This document shows positions 33,544 through 42,081 of a stretch of 47,389 nt of DNA, one piece after another. Where the stretch lies: NCBI GenBank assembly GCA_002450905.1, contig DKAT01000024.1, positions 64,014-111,402 of the forward strand, given 5' to 3'. The DNA is from Spirochaetia bacterium UBA6919 (GTDB lineage Bacteria; Spirochaetota; UBA6919). The position numbers were made by a program, and so were the translations under genes. Under the pieces are notes generated by a model. The model saw nothing but the letters and a program-made list of their open reading frames with translations. It did no database searches and had not been told where the DNA came from. Position 1 is the first letter of the stretch, and each line of letters opens with the position of its first letter.

Positions 33544-34703
33544 TACAAAACACAATTCTAAAAGAAACGAAATTTGACATTCCCTTTGCAAAACCCTATA
33601 TTACTGATGAAATGGACTATATCAGGGAAGTTGTAGAATCAGGATGGTGGACTACTGGTTACAAAACAGCAGAGTTTGAATCACTGCTTGTAGAATACCT
33701 GAAAGACAATGAACCCCTTTATTGTACAGCTGTTAATTCCTGTACCTCAGCACTGTTTTTATCATTAAAATCCTTAAATATTAAAGAAGGAGATGAAGTA
33801 ATCGTACCTACCTGGACATTTACCTCAACTGCACAGATTGTTGAGTGGTTAGGTGCTAAACTTGTTTTGTCTGATATTGAAAAAAATACTTTAAATATTG
33901 ATGTTCATAGATTGGAAAATCTTATTACAAGTAAGACAAAAGCCATTTTACCTGTCCACTTTGCAGGATATCCCTGTGAAATTAATGAGATCAGTTCTAT
34001 AGCTGAAAAATACAATCTGAAAGTAATAGAAGACTCTGCCCATGCTGTTGGTACAAAATATCATCATCTAAGAATAGGAAATTATTCAGAAACAACATGT
34101 TTTAGTTTCTATGCTACCAAAAACTTAGCTATGGGTGAAGGAGGGGCTGTTGTATCAAGAAATAAGGATATCATTGATCAAATAAAGAAAATAGCCTATT
34201 TAGGGATTAATAGAAACGCATATCGACGTTATGACAAAGAGGATTCATGGTATTATGATGTCCAGCAACTGGGTTATAAATGTAATCTCAGTGATCTCCA
34301 TGCTGTTATTGGGATTGCTCAGCTCAAGAAATTAGACTGGATGAATGATAAACGCCGACATATTGTTAAGATTTATAAAGACAAACTGCATAAAGACATT
34401 CAATTCTTGAAAGATTCTGAGGAACATTACCACAGCCATCATCTATTTCCAATTCTTGTTCCTGAATATATACAAAGAAACGATCTGATTAATTATTTAA
34501 AGTCTAAAAGTATTTCCACAAGTGTCCATTTCATTCCAGTTCATCAACACAGCTATTACAAAACTCAATTCAATCATAAAGATTTTCCAGTTGCAAATCA
34601 ACGATTCGAACAGGTGATATCTCTTCCGAATTACCCTTCCCTTACAGATGATGAATTAGATTATGTAATCAAAAATATTAATCATTTTATAAGATCAAAA
34701 TAG
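33540..34703 (+). CDS. DegT/DnrJ/EryC1-type sugar aminotransferase
   Basis: PLP enzyme that transfers an amino group to a nucleotide-linked keto-sugar. The 387 residues carry the family motifs: SGWWTTG near residue 30, VNSCTSALFLSL, VIVPTWTFTSTAQIV, EDSAHAVGTKY, and the PLP Lys in FYATKNLAMGEGGAV near residue 199. PVHQHSYYK and LPNYPSLTDDEL are the usual C-terminal patterns. It begins on the UDG stop by a 4-bp overlap. No other sugar-nucleotide genes lie nearby, so the substrate is unknown; surface polysaccharide synthesis is the usual setting. Confidence 0.94.
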   Translation: MIQNTILKETKFDIPFAKPYITDEMDYIREVVESGWWTTGYKTAEFESLLVEYLKDNEPLYCTAVNSCTSALFLSLKSLNIKEGDEVIVPTWTFTSTAQIVEWLGAKLVLSDIEKNTLNIDVHRLENLITSKTKAILPVHFAGYPCEINEISSIAEKYNLKVIEDSAHAVGTKYHHLRIGNYSETTCFSFYATKNLAMGEGGAVVSRNKDIIDQIKKIAYLGINRNAYRRYDKEDSWYYDVQQLGYKCNLSDLHAVIGIAQLKKLDWMNDKRRHIVKIYKDKLHKDIQFLKDSEEHYHSHHLFPILVPEYIQRNDLINYLKSKSISTSVHFIPVHQHSYYKTQFNHKDFPVANQRFEQVISLPNYPSLTDDELDYVIKNINHFIRSK

Positions 34704-34729
34704 ATCTCATTTTAATCCTTGTTTATCAG

Positions 34730-36031
34730 TCATGGCATTGATGTTTGTGTGGATTTACCCTCTCTATCAGGAAGATAACGAGTGGAAAGGCCTATAAATA
34801 TCATAATCCCACATAGGATCATAATAATAGCTGAGCTCAAAGCAATATATCGGGGATTTATATGTAGATCAATTAACCATCCAGCAATGACGGCTGAAAA
34901 CATGAAAAATAACGTGGATAATCCTTCATCATGAGCAAATATCCTTCCACGGAGTTCATTAGGTACAATGTTTTGTAATGCAATCCTACTAAACATCCAG
35001 AGATTTGAGCTGAAGAGCGTTGCCAAAACAAGCATCATCGATCCCCAAAACAAGGAAGGCATTTGACTGAATCCTCCATAGAATATCCCGTATAGTACAA
35101 ACATTGCCATAAGTTGCCACATGACATTGATGTGTTTATATTTTCTAAACATCCATTGTCCAAGGAAACTCCCGAGTAGAACTCCTAATCCTCTGCTCAT
35201 ATACATGATCCCTATTCCATCACTACCTCCAAAAAATACTTCCTTTGCAAATACAATGTGTAAAACTAAAACAGCGCCGCCACCTATTGCCCATCCTGGT
35301 TTTATAAGTATCAATGCTGTGATATATCGATCATTTTTAATATAGGACAAACCAGTTATAATATCATTCCAGGTTTTTTTAAAGATAGACTTATTATCCG
35401 ATATATCTTTTACTGATTCTTCAGTTTGACCTGGTTCTTCATAATGAATTTTCCATACAAAATAGGATGATAAGAGAAATGTCATAGAATTGAACACGAC
35501 AGCAAAATGGAATCCAAAATTTGATACAACCACACCTGCTAATAATGCTCCTACAATAAGCATTAATCCCCACGTTGTCTGAGAAAGAGCATTTGCATTT
35601 ATAAGTTCACTGGCTGATTTAGTGATATTAGGTATCATTGCAGCTTTTGCGGATAAAAAGAAACTAGCAATTGAAAATACAGTCACTTCAATGAGAAATA
35701 TAATCCACAAGGTGTTGGGACTTATAAATAAATATCCCAGGACAAGTATTCCCCTTAATACATCACTAACAATGAGCACTGTTTTTCGATTTATTCTGTC
35801 TACAACGACTCCTGCTATAGGACCCATTATAAATTGAGGGAGATAGCTACAAATGAGAACCACACTAATGAGAATTCCCTGTTCCCCTTTAGGAATATTG
35901 ATAGGGTTTGATACATAATCCATGAGTGCAACAGTATTAAACCAGTCTCCAATATAACTGATCATCTGGGCTATCCATAATAGTCGGAAAGCATAATTGG
36001 ATTTAATTACATTGAAATAGGAAATAATCAT
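34730..36031 (-). CDS. MFS efflux transporter (MFS_3/EntS-MefA-like)
   Basis: The 433-residue protein has about 12 hydrophobic segments. The N-terminal motif FRLLWIAQMISYIGDWFNTVAL and the loop 2-3 motif GPIAGVVVDRINRKTVLI are typical of the group that includes EntS and macrolide exporters. The second half contains RGLGVLLGSFLGQWMF and NELRGRIFAHDEGL. It would export a small molecule by proton exchange; the substrate is unknown. It is convergent with the aminotransferase gene (26 bp) and followed on the same strand by no close gene. Confidence 0.92.
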   Translation of the reverse strand: MIISYFNVIKSNYAFRLLWIAQMISYIGDWFNTVALMDYVSNPINIPKGEQGILISVVLICSYLPQFIMGPIAGVVVDRINRKTVLIVSDVLRGILVLGYLFISPNTLWIIFLIEVTVFSIASFFLSAKAAMIPNITKSASELINANALSQTTWGLMLIVGALLAGVVVSNFGFHFAVVFNSMTFLLSSYFVWKIHYEEPGQTEESVKDISDNKSIFKKTWNDIITGLSYIKNDRYITALILIKPGWAIGGGAVLVLHIVFAKEVFFGGSDGIGIMYMSRGLGVLLGSFLGQWMFRKYKHINVMWQLMAMFVLYGIFYGGFSQMPSLFWGSMMLVLATLFSSNLWMFSRIALQNIVPNELRGRIFAHDEGLSTLFFMFSAVIAGWLIDLHINPRYIALSSAIIMILCGIMIFIGLSTRYLPDREGKSTQTSMP

Positions 36032-36076
36032 GGAAATATATTAAAACGCATAGTTCAACTGGAAAATATAGATAAT

Positions 36077-37573
36077 TTATTTAGAAGATAAATCCATAAC
36101 ATATCGCACAAAACTTGTAACCATACACCCTGTTCCACCCTTTGAAAAATAACCATTTCCTTTGGATTCCCAGTTTGTTCCGGCGATGTCTAAATGGATC
36201 CAGGGTTTTTTATCGACGAAGTTTTCGAGGAATGCAGCAGCAGTAATTGCGCCACCTGCTCTTCCACCTGTGTTTACAATATCAGCAACATCGCTTTTTA
36301 TAAGTTCATGGTATTTTTTAAAGAGTGGAAGCTGCCAAACCTTTTCTCCAGAATCATTACAGATATTCATAAAGTGGTTTGCCAATTCCTGATTATTTCC
36401 CATGAGTCCTGTGGTTATTTCTCCGAGTGCAACAACACAAGCTCCTGTGAGTGTGGCGACATCAATAATTTTTGTTGCATTCTCACGTACAGCATAGCAA
36501 AGAGCATCAGCTAAGATCAATCTTCCTTCTGCGTCAGTGTTTAAAACCTCTATATTCTTTCCATTCATTGCTCTTACAATATCTCCTGGTTTTGTAGCCT
36601 TACCTGAAGGCATATTTTCTGTGGTGGGAACAAGACCTAGGACTTCAATGGCTGGATTGATCTTTGAAATAGCTACCATGGCAGATATAACCGCTGCTGC
36701 ACCAGACATATCTCCTTTCATCTCATGCATATCGAGAGCTGGTTTCAGGGAAATTCCACCGGTATCAAACGTAACACCTTTTCCAACGAGTGCAACCTTT
36801 TCAGAACTTTTCTTTTTTTCGGGATTATGATGCATGATAATAAATTTAGGAGGCTCATCTGAACCTCTGGCAACGGATAAGAAAGATCCCATGTTTAGTT
36901 TCTCAATATCAGGCTGATCCAAGACTGTGATCTTCAGTGGAGTGCCTTCAGCAAATCTCTTGGCTTCGTTGGATAATATTGTGGGGGTGCAGTAATTGCC
37001 TGGTTTATTTATAAGATCTCTAGCAAATCGAATTGATTCACTAATAATCTCACCTTCTTTAATCTGTGGTTCAATCTTTGAAAGATCCTCATTAGTTATG
37101 ATTTCTATTTTATTGATCAGAGTTTCAGGTTTATCCTCTTCTTTTTTTTCTTTGTAATAAGTAAAATTATAATCCCCCACATAAATTCCTTCTACCAGAG
37201 AAGAATATCGATAGTGTCCGTTTTCAAATCCTCTTGGGAAGATGGAGTATTCAGAAAAACCTTTTGATTTGGCATTCTTTGTTGCCTGTGAGCCGAGTAA
37301 TTTCCATTCTTCTATGGTAAAATCTTCTGTCTTTCCGCACCCGATTATAATGAGAGATTGCGATTTATCAGGGATATAAAAAATATTTCCAGCATCACCA
37401 GTGATTTCTTTTCTTTCTACAAGGGATTGTATAAGTCCATTATATTTTTTATCAAGGGTCACAAATAATTGCTGATTTATTTTTCCCTGATTTACTTCAT
37501 CTTTAAAGAGATTTATAATAAGAAGTGGTGATTTTATTTGATCAATAGACTGATTTGATAGGGTAATTTTCAT
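36077..37573 (-). CDS. pepA: Leucyl aminopeptidase (M17 family)
   Basis: Cytosolic enzyme that removes N-terminal Leu and other residues, usually as a hexamer with two metal ions. The ATG at 37573 is preferred to the one at 37678 because TTGGAGA precedes it and it gives the normal family start (MKITLSN). The 498 residues include the conserved ALVGKGVTFDTGGISLKPA near 250-270, MKGDMSGAAAVI, the metal and catalytic core NTDAEGRLILADAL near 340, and ATLTGACVVALG. The N-terminal macro-like domain is diverged. It is divergent from the radical SAM gene over about 350 bp. Confidence 0.96.
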   Translation of the reverse strand: MKITLSNQSIDQIKSPLLIINLFKDEVNQGKINQQLFVTLDKKYNGLIQSLVERKEITGDAGNIFYIPDKSQSLIIIGCGKTEDFTIEEWKLLGSQATKNAKSKGFSEYSIFPRGFENGHYRYSSLVEGIYVGDYNFTYYKEKKEEDKPETLINKIEIITNEDLSKIEPQIKEGEIISESIRFARDLINKPGNYCTPTILSNEAKRFAEGTPLKITVLDQPDIEKLNMGSFLSVARGSDEPPKFIIMHHNPEKKKSSEKVALVGKGVTFDTGGISLKPALDMHEMKGDMSGAAAVISAMVAISKINPAIEVLGLVPTTENMPSGKATKPGDIVRAMNGKNIEVLNTDAEGRLILADALCYAVRENATKIIDVATLTGACVVALGEITTGLMGNNQELANHFMNICNDSGEKVWQLPLFKKYHELIKSDVADIVNTGGRAGGAITAAAFLENFVDKKPWIHLDIAGTNWESKGNGYFSKGGTGCMVTSFVRYVMDLSSK

Positions 37574-37923
37574 GATTTCTCCAATTGACAGATTATCGCA
37601 TGTAAATAAATAACATATTTTAAACAATTCGCCAAGCAATCCGTGATGTTTTTTACAAGTTTGATTTGAAAGGGGCATGGATAATATAGATAATAATATT
37701 TAAAATGATTTTATTTTTTTATATATTCAGTATTTAATATTAATATAATAGATTAATTATCGAAAATGTTGATATTATGGGACGATTTGATTATAATTAT
37801 TTTAACAGTTATAATTGTTTTTACAATTCAATAATATGGATAATTAATGATATTTTCTATAATAGCTTATTTTGAACTACAAATTCAACTTTCATTTCTT
37901 CAAAAATTAATCATAGGTAAAAT

Positions 37924-39558
37924 ATGAAATATATATTAGATCAAGGTGTTAAGTGTCTTATCATACAATGTAAGTTTTCGGCGTTTAGTTTCTGGAATTA
38001 TGTTGATGTCTGTAAATTAGTGGATGCAAAATATCCTGCTGCGCCCCTTGGATTGATCACTGTAGCTGGACTTCTACCACAGCAGTGGGAATTCAGGCTT
38101 ATTGACGAGAATGTAGAAGAACTTTTGGACGAGCATTTCGAGTGGGCAGATGTTGTATGTACCGGAGGGATGCTTCCACAGCAGAAAAATATATTAAAAG
38201 TAATTGAAAGAGCTCATCAGCACAATTGTTTAGTCATGGTGGGTGGACCTGATCCTACTTCTCAACCTCAAATCTATCAATCAGCTGACTTTCTTGTGTG
38301 TAATGAAGGGGAAATGACCATACCATTACTAATCAATGATCTTGAGAAGGGTGTTCGGAGTGGACATTATGTATCTGCAGAAATGGCGGATATGTCTCAA
38401 GCAGTGATACCCCGTTTTGATCTTATTAATTTTAAGAACTATATACAGGTTGGGATACAATATTCCCGTGGATGTCCATTCAATTGTGAGTTTTGTGATA
38501 TAATCGAATTGTATGGAAGGAAACCCCGTACTAAGAAGACAGATCATATATTAAAAGAACTGGATACGTTGTATAAACTGGGATATAGAGGGCATGTTGA
38601 TTTTGTTGATGACAATTTTATAGGGAATAAGTTGAATGTAAAGAAAGTTTTACCGGCAATTAAAGAATGGTCGGCACAGCATAAATATCCATTTTACTTT
38701 ACTACAGAGGCATCGATTAATATTGCGGATGACGAAGTCCTTATGAAGATGATGAAGGATGTAGATTTCAGGTATGTATTTATTGGAATTGAGTCTTCTG
38801 AAGAGGAATTACTTAAATCAATGCAGAAGAAACAGAATGTCAACAAGCCATTGAAAGAAACGATAGAAAAGATTTATAAGTATGGAATGGTTGTGAATGC
38901 TGGTTATATTATGGGATTTGATAATGAGAGCCCCAGGACAGCAGAAATCATGATCCACAGTATACAGAATTCAGGGGTGTGTATGGCGATGATAGGGACA
39001 CTCTATGCATTACCCAATACCCAGCTTACAAGACGTCTTTTGAAAGAGAAACGTTTATTTGATAATAGCTCAAATCCCTGTGATGATGATATTGATCAGC
39101 TTACGAGTGGGTTGAATTTTATTACCACACGACCTCGTACGAATATTTTAAGTGATTATATGGAGGTTTTGAAGAATGTGTATAGCCCTGAAAGTTATTA
39201 TGAACGCGTTTTGTACACTGGATTGAAATTAGACCCTCCTAATTATTATAAACCTGGCCTGAAAAAGGTATTTATGATGGTTAAATCCCTGTTTCGTGTA
39301 TTCGTCAAATGTGGGTTTAATAAGACTACAGGAAAGCTATTCTGGAAAACATTTTTTATTACTTTATTTAAAAATCCGAAAGCTGCAGAAGCAGTTGTCA
39401 ATCTTTCTGCGATGTATCTCCACTTCGGTAAGCAATCAGATTACATTATCAATATAACTCATGAGAAATTAGAGCATTTATCCCAGATGACTGAAAGTCA
39501 ATACAATGAGAAAATGTTTATTTCAAAAGAAGATAAGATTAGGGTAAATAGTTTATAA
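37924..39558 (+). CDS. B12-binding-type radical SAM protein (DUF4070-like C-terminus)
   Basis: The 544-residue protein has an N-terminal cobalamin-binding-like Rossmann domain (residues 30-150; GLITVAGLLPQQW, RLIDENVEEL, VMVGGPDPTS). A radical SAM core follows with the [4Fe-4S] Cys in YSRGCPFNCEFCDI (CxxxCxxC, near residue 190). The C-terminal domain is of the DUF4070 kind (RPRTNILSDYMEVLKNVYSP, YYERVLYTGL). Such proteins use SAM, sometimes with B12, for methylation or rearrangement of lipids and other compounds; the substrate is unknown. A classical DxHxxG motif is absent. The stop overlaps the AAA gene stop tail-to-tail by 6 bp. Confidence 0.9.
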   Translation: MKYILDQGVKCLIIQCKFSAFSFWNYVDVCKLVDAKYPAAPLGLITVAGLLPQQWEFRLIDENVEELLDEHFEWADVVCTGGMLPQQKNILKVIERAHQHNCLVMVGGPDPTSQPQIYQSADFLVCNEGEMTIPLLINDLEKGVRSGHYVSAEMADMSQAVIPRFDLINFKNYIQVGIQYSRGCPFNCEFCDIIELYGRKPRTKKTDHILKELDTLYKLGYRGHVDFVDDNFIGNKLNVKKVLPAIKEWSAQHKYPFYFTTEASINIADDEVLMKMMKDVDFRYVFIGIESSEEELLKSMQKKQNVNKPLKETIEKIYKYGMVVNAGYIMGFDNESPRTAEIMIHSIQNSGVCMAMIGTLYALPNTQLTRRLLKEKRLFDNSSNPCDDDIDQLTSGLNFITTRPRTNILSDYMEVLKNVYSPESYYERVLYTGLKLDPPNYYKPGLKKVFMMVKSLFRVFVKCGFNKTTGKLFWKTFFITLFKNPKAAEAVVNLSAMYLHFGKQSDYIINITHEKLEHLSQMTESQYNEKMFISKEDKIRVNSL

Positions 39559-41793
39559 ATCAAATCCAACAACCCGATTTGATGTCATTTTATACTTCAC
39601 TTCATTTTGTAGAGAACTAATAAGCTTATCATGATCGATAGTTGTTTCATCTACAAAGGAGAACTGATCTTTTACAACGGCGAAATCACCAGGGGTCAGA
39701 TATTTTATACTCTTAATCATCTTTTCCTGTTGTTTGGATAAGGATTTTTTTGCACTTACCAGAGGTTTCAACAGGGTATTATAACAAATCAAATTCCCAT
39801 CGGGGTTCAGTGGTTTGAACTCTATTTTGAACTTAAATCTTCTTAAGGCTGCATGGTCTAATCCCTCAAGATGATTGGTTGCAAATATGACTAATCCTGA
39901 GAAATGTTCCATTTGAGTTAAGATTTCATTGGTAAAATCTTTCTCCCAGCTTTCTCTTGAACTTGACCTTGGGTGTAGGAAACTATCCGCTTCATCGAAG
40001 AATAGGATTTTCTGCTCTTCCTGGGCATCTCTGAATGCTCTTGCTATATTTTTTTCTGTCTCACCCACCCACATAGACTTGATTTCACTGGATCGTTTAA
40101 GGTGGATTTCCTTTTTTAATTTGTGACCAAGATAATAGACAAACTCCGACTTCCCTGTACCTGGCAGACCATGGAGGAGAAGTGCCATAGTATAGTGTTT
40201 CTTAAATGTATACTCATCTTGGTGTTTCATATACTTCTCAATAACCTGCAGAATATGTTCTATATTTTCTGAAGTATGAAGAGCTTTTATGGAATAAGAT
40301 TTAAAATCATGTACTTTTAATTTTCGTTTTGGTTTCTGACTAATCGCCTTCTCATGACTTCTTAAGACTGTTTTGATCTTCCTCAGGGAGTTTTCCTTCT
40401 TCGAACGTCGGGTGATATTGAGGACGTTGATAGCATTGACGATACCACTGGCATTTACAGAATAGTGCTGACAGAGGTCTAATAATTCCTGCTGATCAAA
40501 ATAATTCTCTAATTTCCTTTTTTTCAATTCGTATTTTAATACCTTCAATCGTCGATCAACGTTAAAATCTTTAAACTCGACGGAAAAGGAGAACCGACGC
40601 ATGGTTGAAGGATCAATAGTGCTGGTATGATTTGTAATCCAGATAATCTTCTTGTTATGATTATCAAGAAACTGATTTATCCAACTCTTTGAAGTTCTGT
40701 TCCCAGAGAATCCAAAATCGAAGAAATAAAATTGATCCAAATTAAGTATTTCATCTGCCTCATCAATAAGTACCAAAGAATGTTGGTTATCAGCCAGATT
40801 CACTGTAGCATAAATCGCCCTTAACCAATCACTTTGCTCATCATTCTCAGGTATTTTCACGGTAAGAAGTTCTTTTCCGTAATGCTTTGCAATACTACGG
40901 GCTAATGAAGTTTTTCCTGTGCCCTGTTCTCCGTAGAATAAAATATTTTGCCTGTCTTTACTTCTAAAAAGTGTGTCCAGTACTATAAATTGATCTTCAG
41001 ATAAATCAAAGTCCATAATCTCAAGGTACTCTTCATTCTTTTTGGTAAAGAATTCATTAGTCAGATCACTTTCCCCAGATCCTGATAAATAATTCATACA
41101 CCAGTCCGTCAATTCAATGGCATCCTGGTGACGATCATTAGACTCCATGACGTGTGATAAGTACAATGTATCCTTTGAAAACCCTTCAGTAAAAGCACTT
41201 TTCTTGCAACCAAATAAAATATGCCCATGGCTTCTCAGATTATAATATTTACTAAAGTCATATATAGAGTCAAAACCATTAATCAGATCATCAAGGGGTT
41301 CACAGATCTCTTTCAGATAAGCTAAGGTTACGATTTCTATTTCAATCTCAGTTAAATTAAAGGATTTTTGAAGATTTTTCAAACGTTTTGCTATTTCTGA
41401 TCTGTTATTTTCAAGCTTCTTTATACGTTTATGAAGAATAGGCGATAAATCTTTTCTTAAAATATTACCAATTCCCTTGTGAGACAAAGTATCTTCAAGG
41501 TAATCGACAAAATTAACTGATGTGAAATCATCAAAATCATCCAACTCCTCAAAATCCTCTTGCTCTTCCATAACTTTGGGTAATTTGTCTTTTAAATGGT
41601 AGTGTAAAACCTTCTCTCCAAGGATTTGGCTTGCAAACTGGAGTAATTTCTCAGGCCTGCTTTTCGCTAATTTTGAATGAATCAGGTGATAGAGATATTC
41701 ATGAATCTTCTTCTCTTCGTAGTCTGAATTGAATATATATGCGGGTTCTAATTTCCCTTGAAATCGGTATTTTTTCTTAATTTTCTTTCTCAT
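39553..41793 (-). CDS. Tandem AAA+ ATPase with helical N-terminal region
   Basis: The 746-residue protein is soluble. Residues 1-270 are charged and mainly helical, with an acidic run near 75-90 (EEQEDFEELDDFDDF). AAA+ domain 1 has Walker A YGEQGTGKTS near 290, Walker B VLIDEADEIL near 345, and a sensor stretch IIWITNHTSTIDPSTMRRF. AAA+ domain 2 has Walker A LHGLPGTGKSEF near 545, Walker B ILFFDEADSFLHP near 600, and VIFATNHLEGLDHAALRRF. Both nucleotide sites look complete, so both may hydrolyse ATP, probably as an oligomeric remodeler. No protease or other effector domain is attached. The family is COG0464-like; its substrate is unknown. Confidence 0.88.
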   Translation of the reverse strand: MRKKIKKKYRFQGKLEPAYIFNSDYEEKKIHEYLYHLIHSKLAKSRPEKLLQFASQILGEKVLHYHLKDKLPKVMEEQEDFEELDDFDDFTSVNFVDYLEDTLSHKGIGNILRKDLSPILHKRIKKLENNRSEIAKRLKNLQKSFNLTEIEIEIVTLAYLKEICEPLDDLINGFDSIYDFSKYYNLRSHGHILFGCKKSAFTEGFSKDTLYLSHVMESNDRHQDAIELTDWCMNYLSGSGESDLTNEFFTKKNEEYLEIMDFDLSEDQFIVLDTLFRSKDRQNILFYGEQGTGKTSLARSIAKHYGKELLTVKIPENDEQSDWLRAIYATVNLADNQHSLVLIDEADEILNLDQFYFFDFGFSGNRTSKSWINQFLDNHNKKIIWITNHTSTIDPSTMRRFSFSVEFKDFNVDRRLKVLKYELKKRKLENYFDQQELLDLCQHYSVNASGIVNAINVLNITRRSKKENSLRKIKTVLRSHEKAISQKPKRKLKVHDFKSYSIKALHTSENIEHILQVIEKYMKHQDEYTFKKHYTMALLLHGLPGTGKSEFVYYLGHKLKKEIHLKRSSEIKSMWVGETEKNIARAFRDAQEEQKILFFDEADSFLHPRSSSRESWEKDFTNEILTQMEHFSGLVIFATNHLEGLDHAALRRFKFKIEFKPLNPDGNLICYNTLLKPLVSAKKSLSKQQEKMIKSIKYLTPGDFAVVKDQFSFVDETTIDHDKLISSLQNEVKYKMTSNRVVGFDL

Positions 41794-42003
41794 AATAAAA
41801 TTCCTGTTATAAGGTATAATGAATTCTTCTCGGTTGTGTCGATGAACAATATTGATCAGATTGGAGAAAATATTTCGAGTATTAAAAGGGGTTTTATCTG
41901 AATCATAAGTACTCCCTGATTTGTTTTTTAAACAGATTATACTATATATTATAACCCATATAAAAAAAAATATTACAGATTATACAAAAGATTTTAAAAA
42001 ATC

Positions 42004-42032
42004 TTGACATCAAAAACTATCTTATTTAATAT
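42004..42032 (+). promoter_or_regulatory. Strong sigma-70-type promoter of the VIT/exosortase unit
   Basis: A perfect TTGACA (42004-42009) is followed by a 17-base spacer and TAATAT (42027-42032); TTTAAT at 42025 with a 15-base spacer is an alternative. This leaves a leader of about 45 bases to the ATG at 42082. The possible TTG start codon at 42004 is in fact this -35 box, which supports the later start. Confidence 0.6.
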
Positions 42033-42081
42033 TAAAAATCAAGATTTTCTTAAAAAATATTATATCTCATGGAGTTTTATA

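Noticed and set aside
37574..37678. 35-residue N-terminal extension of leucyl aminopeptidase
   Set aside because: Not protein-like for this family; the ATG at 37573 has its own TTGGAGA site and the normal family start.
37784..37815. A/T inverted repeat with a following T-run as a terminator
   Set aside because: It lies between divergent genes with no plus-strand gene to end, and its stem is purely A/T; more likely chance or part of a promoter.
42004..42081. N-terminal extension of the VIT protein from a TTG codon
   Set aside because: The TTG is the first half of a perfect TTGACA -35 box; the ATG at 42082 has GGAG at good spacing and starts a proper signal peptide.
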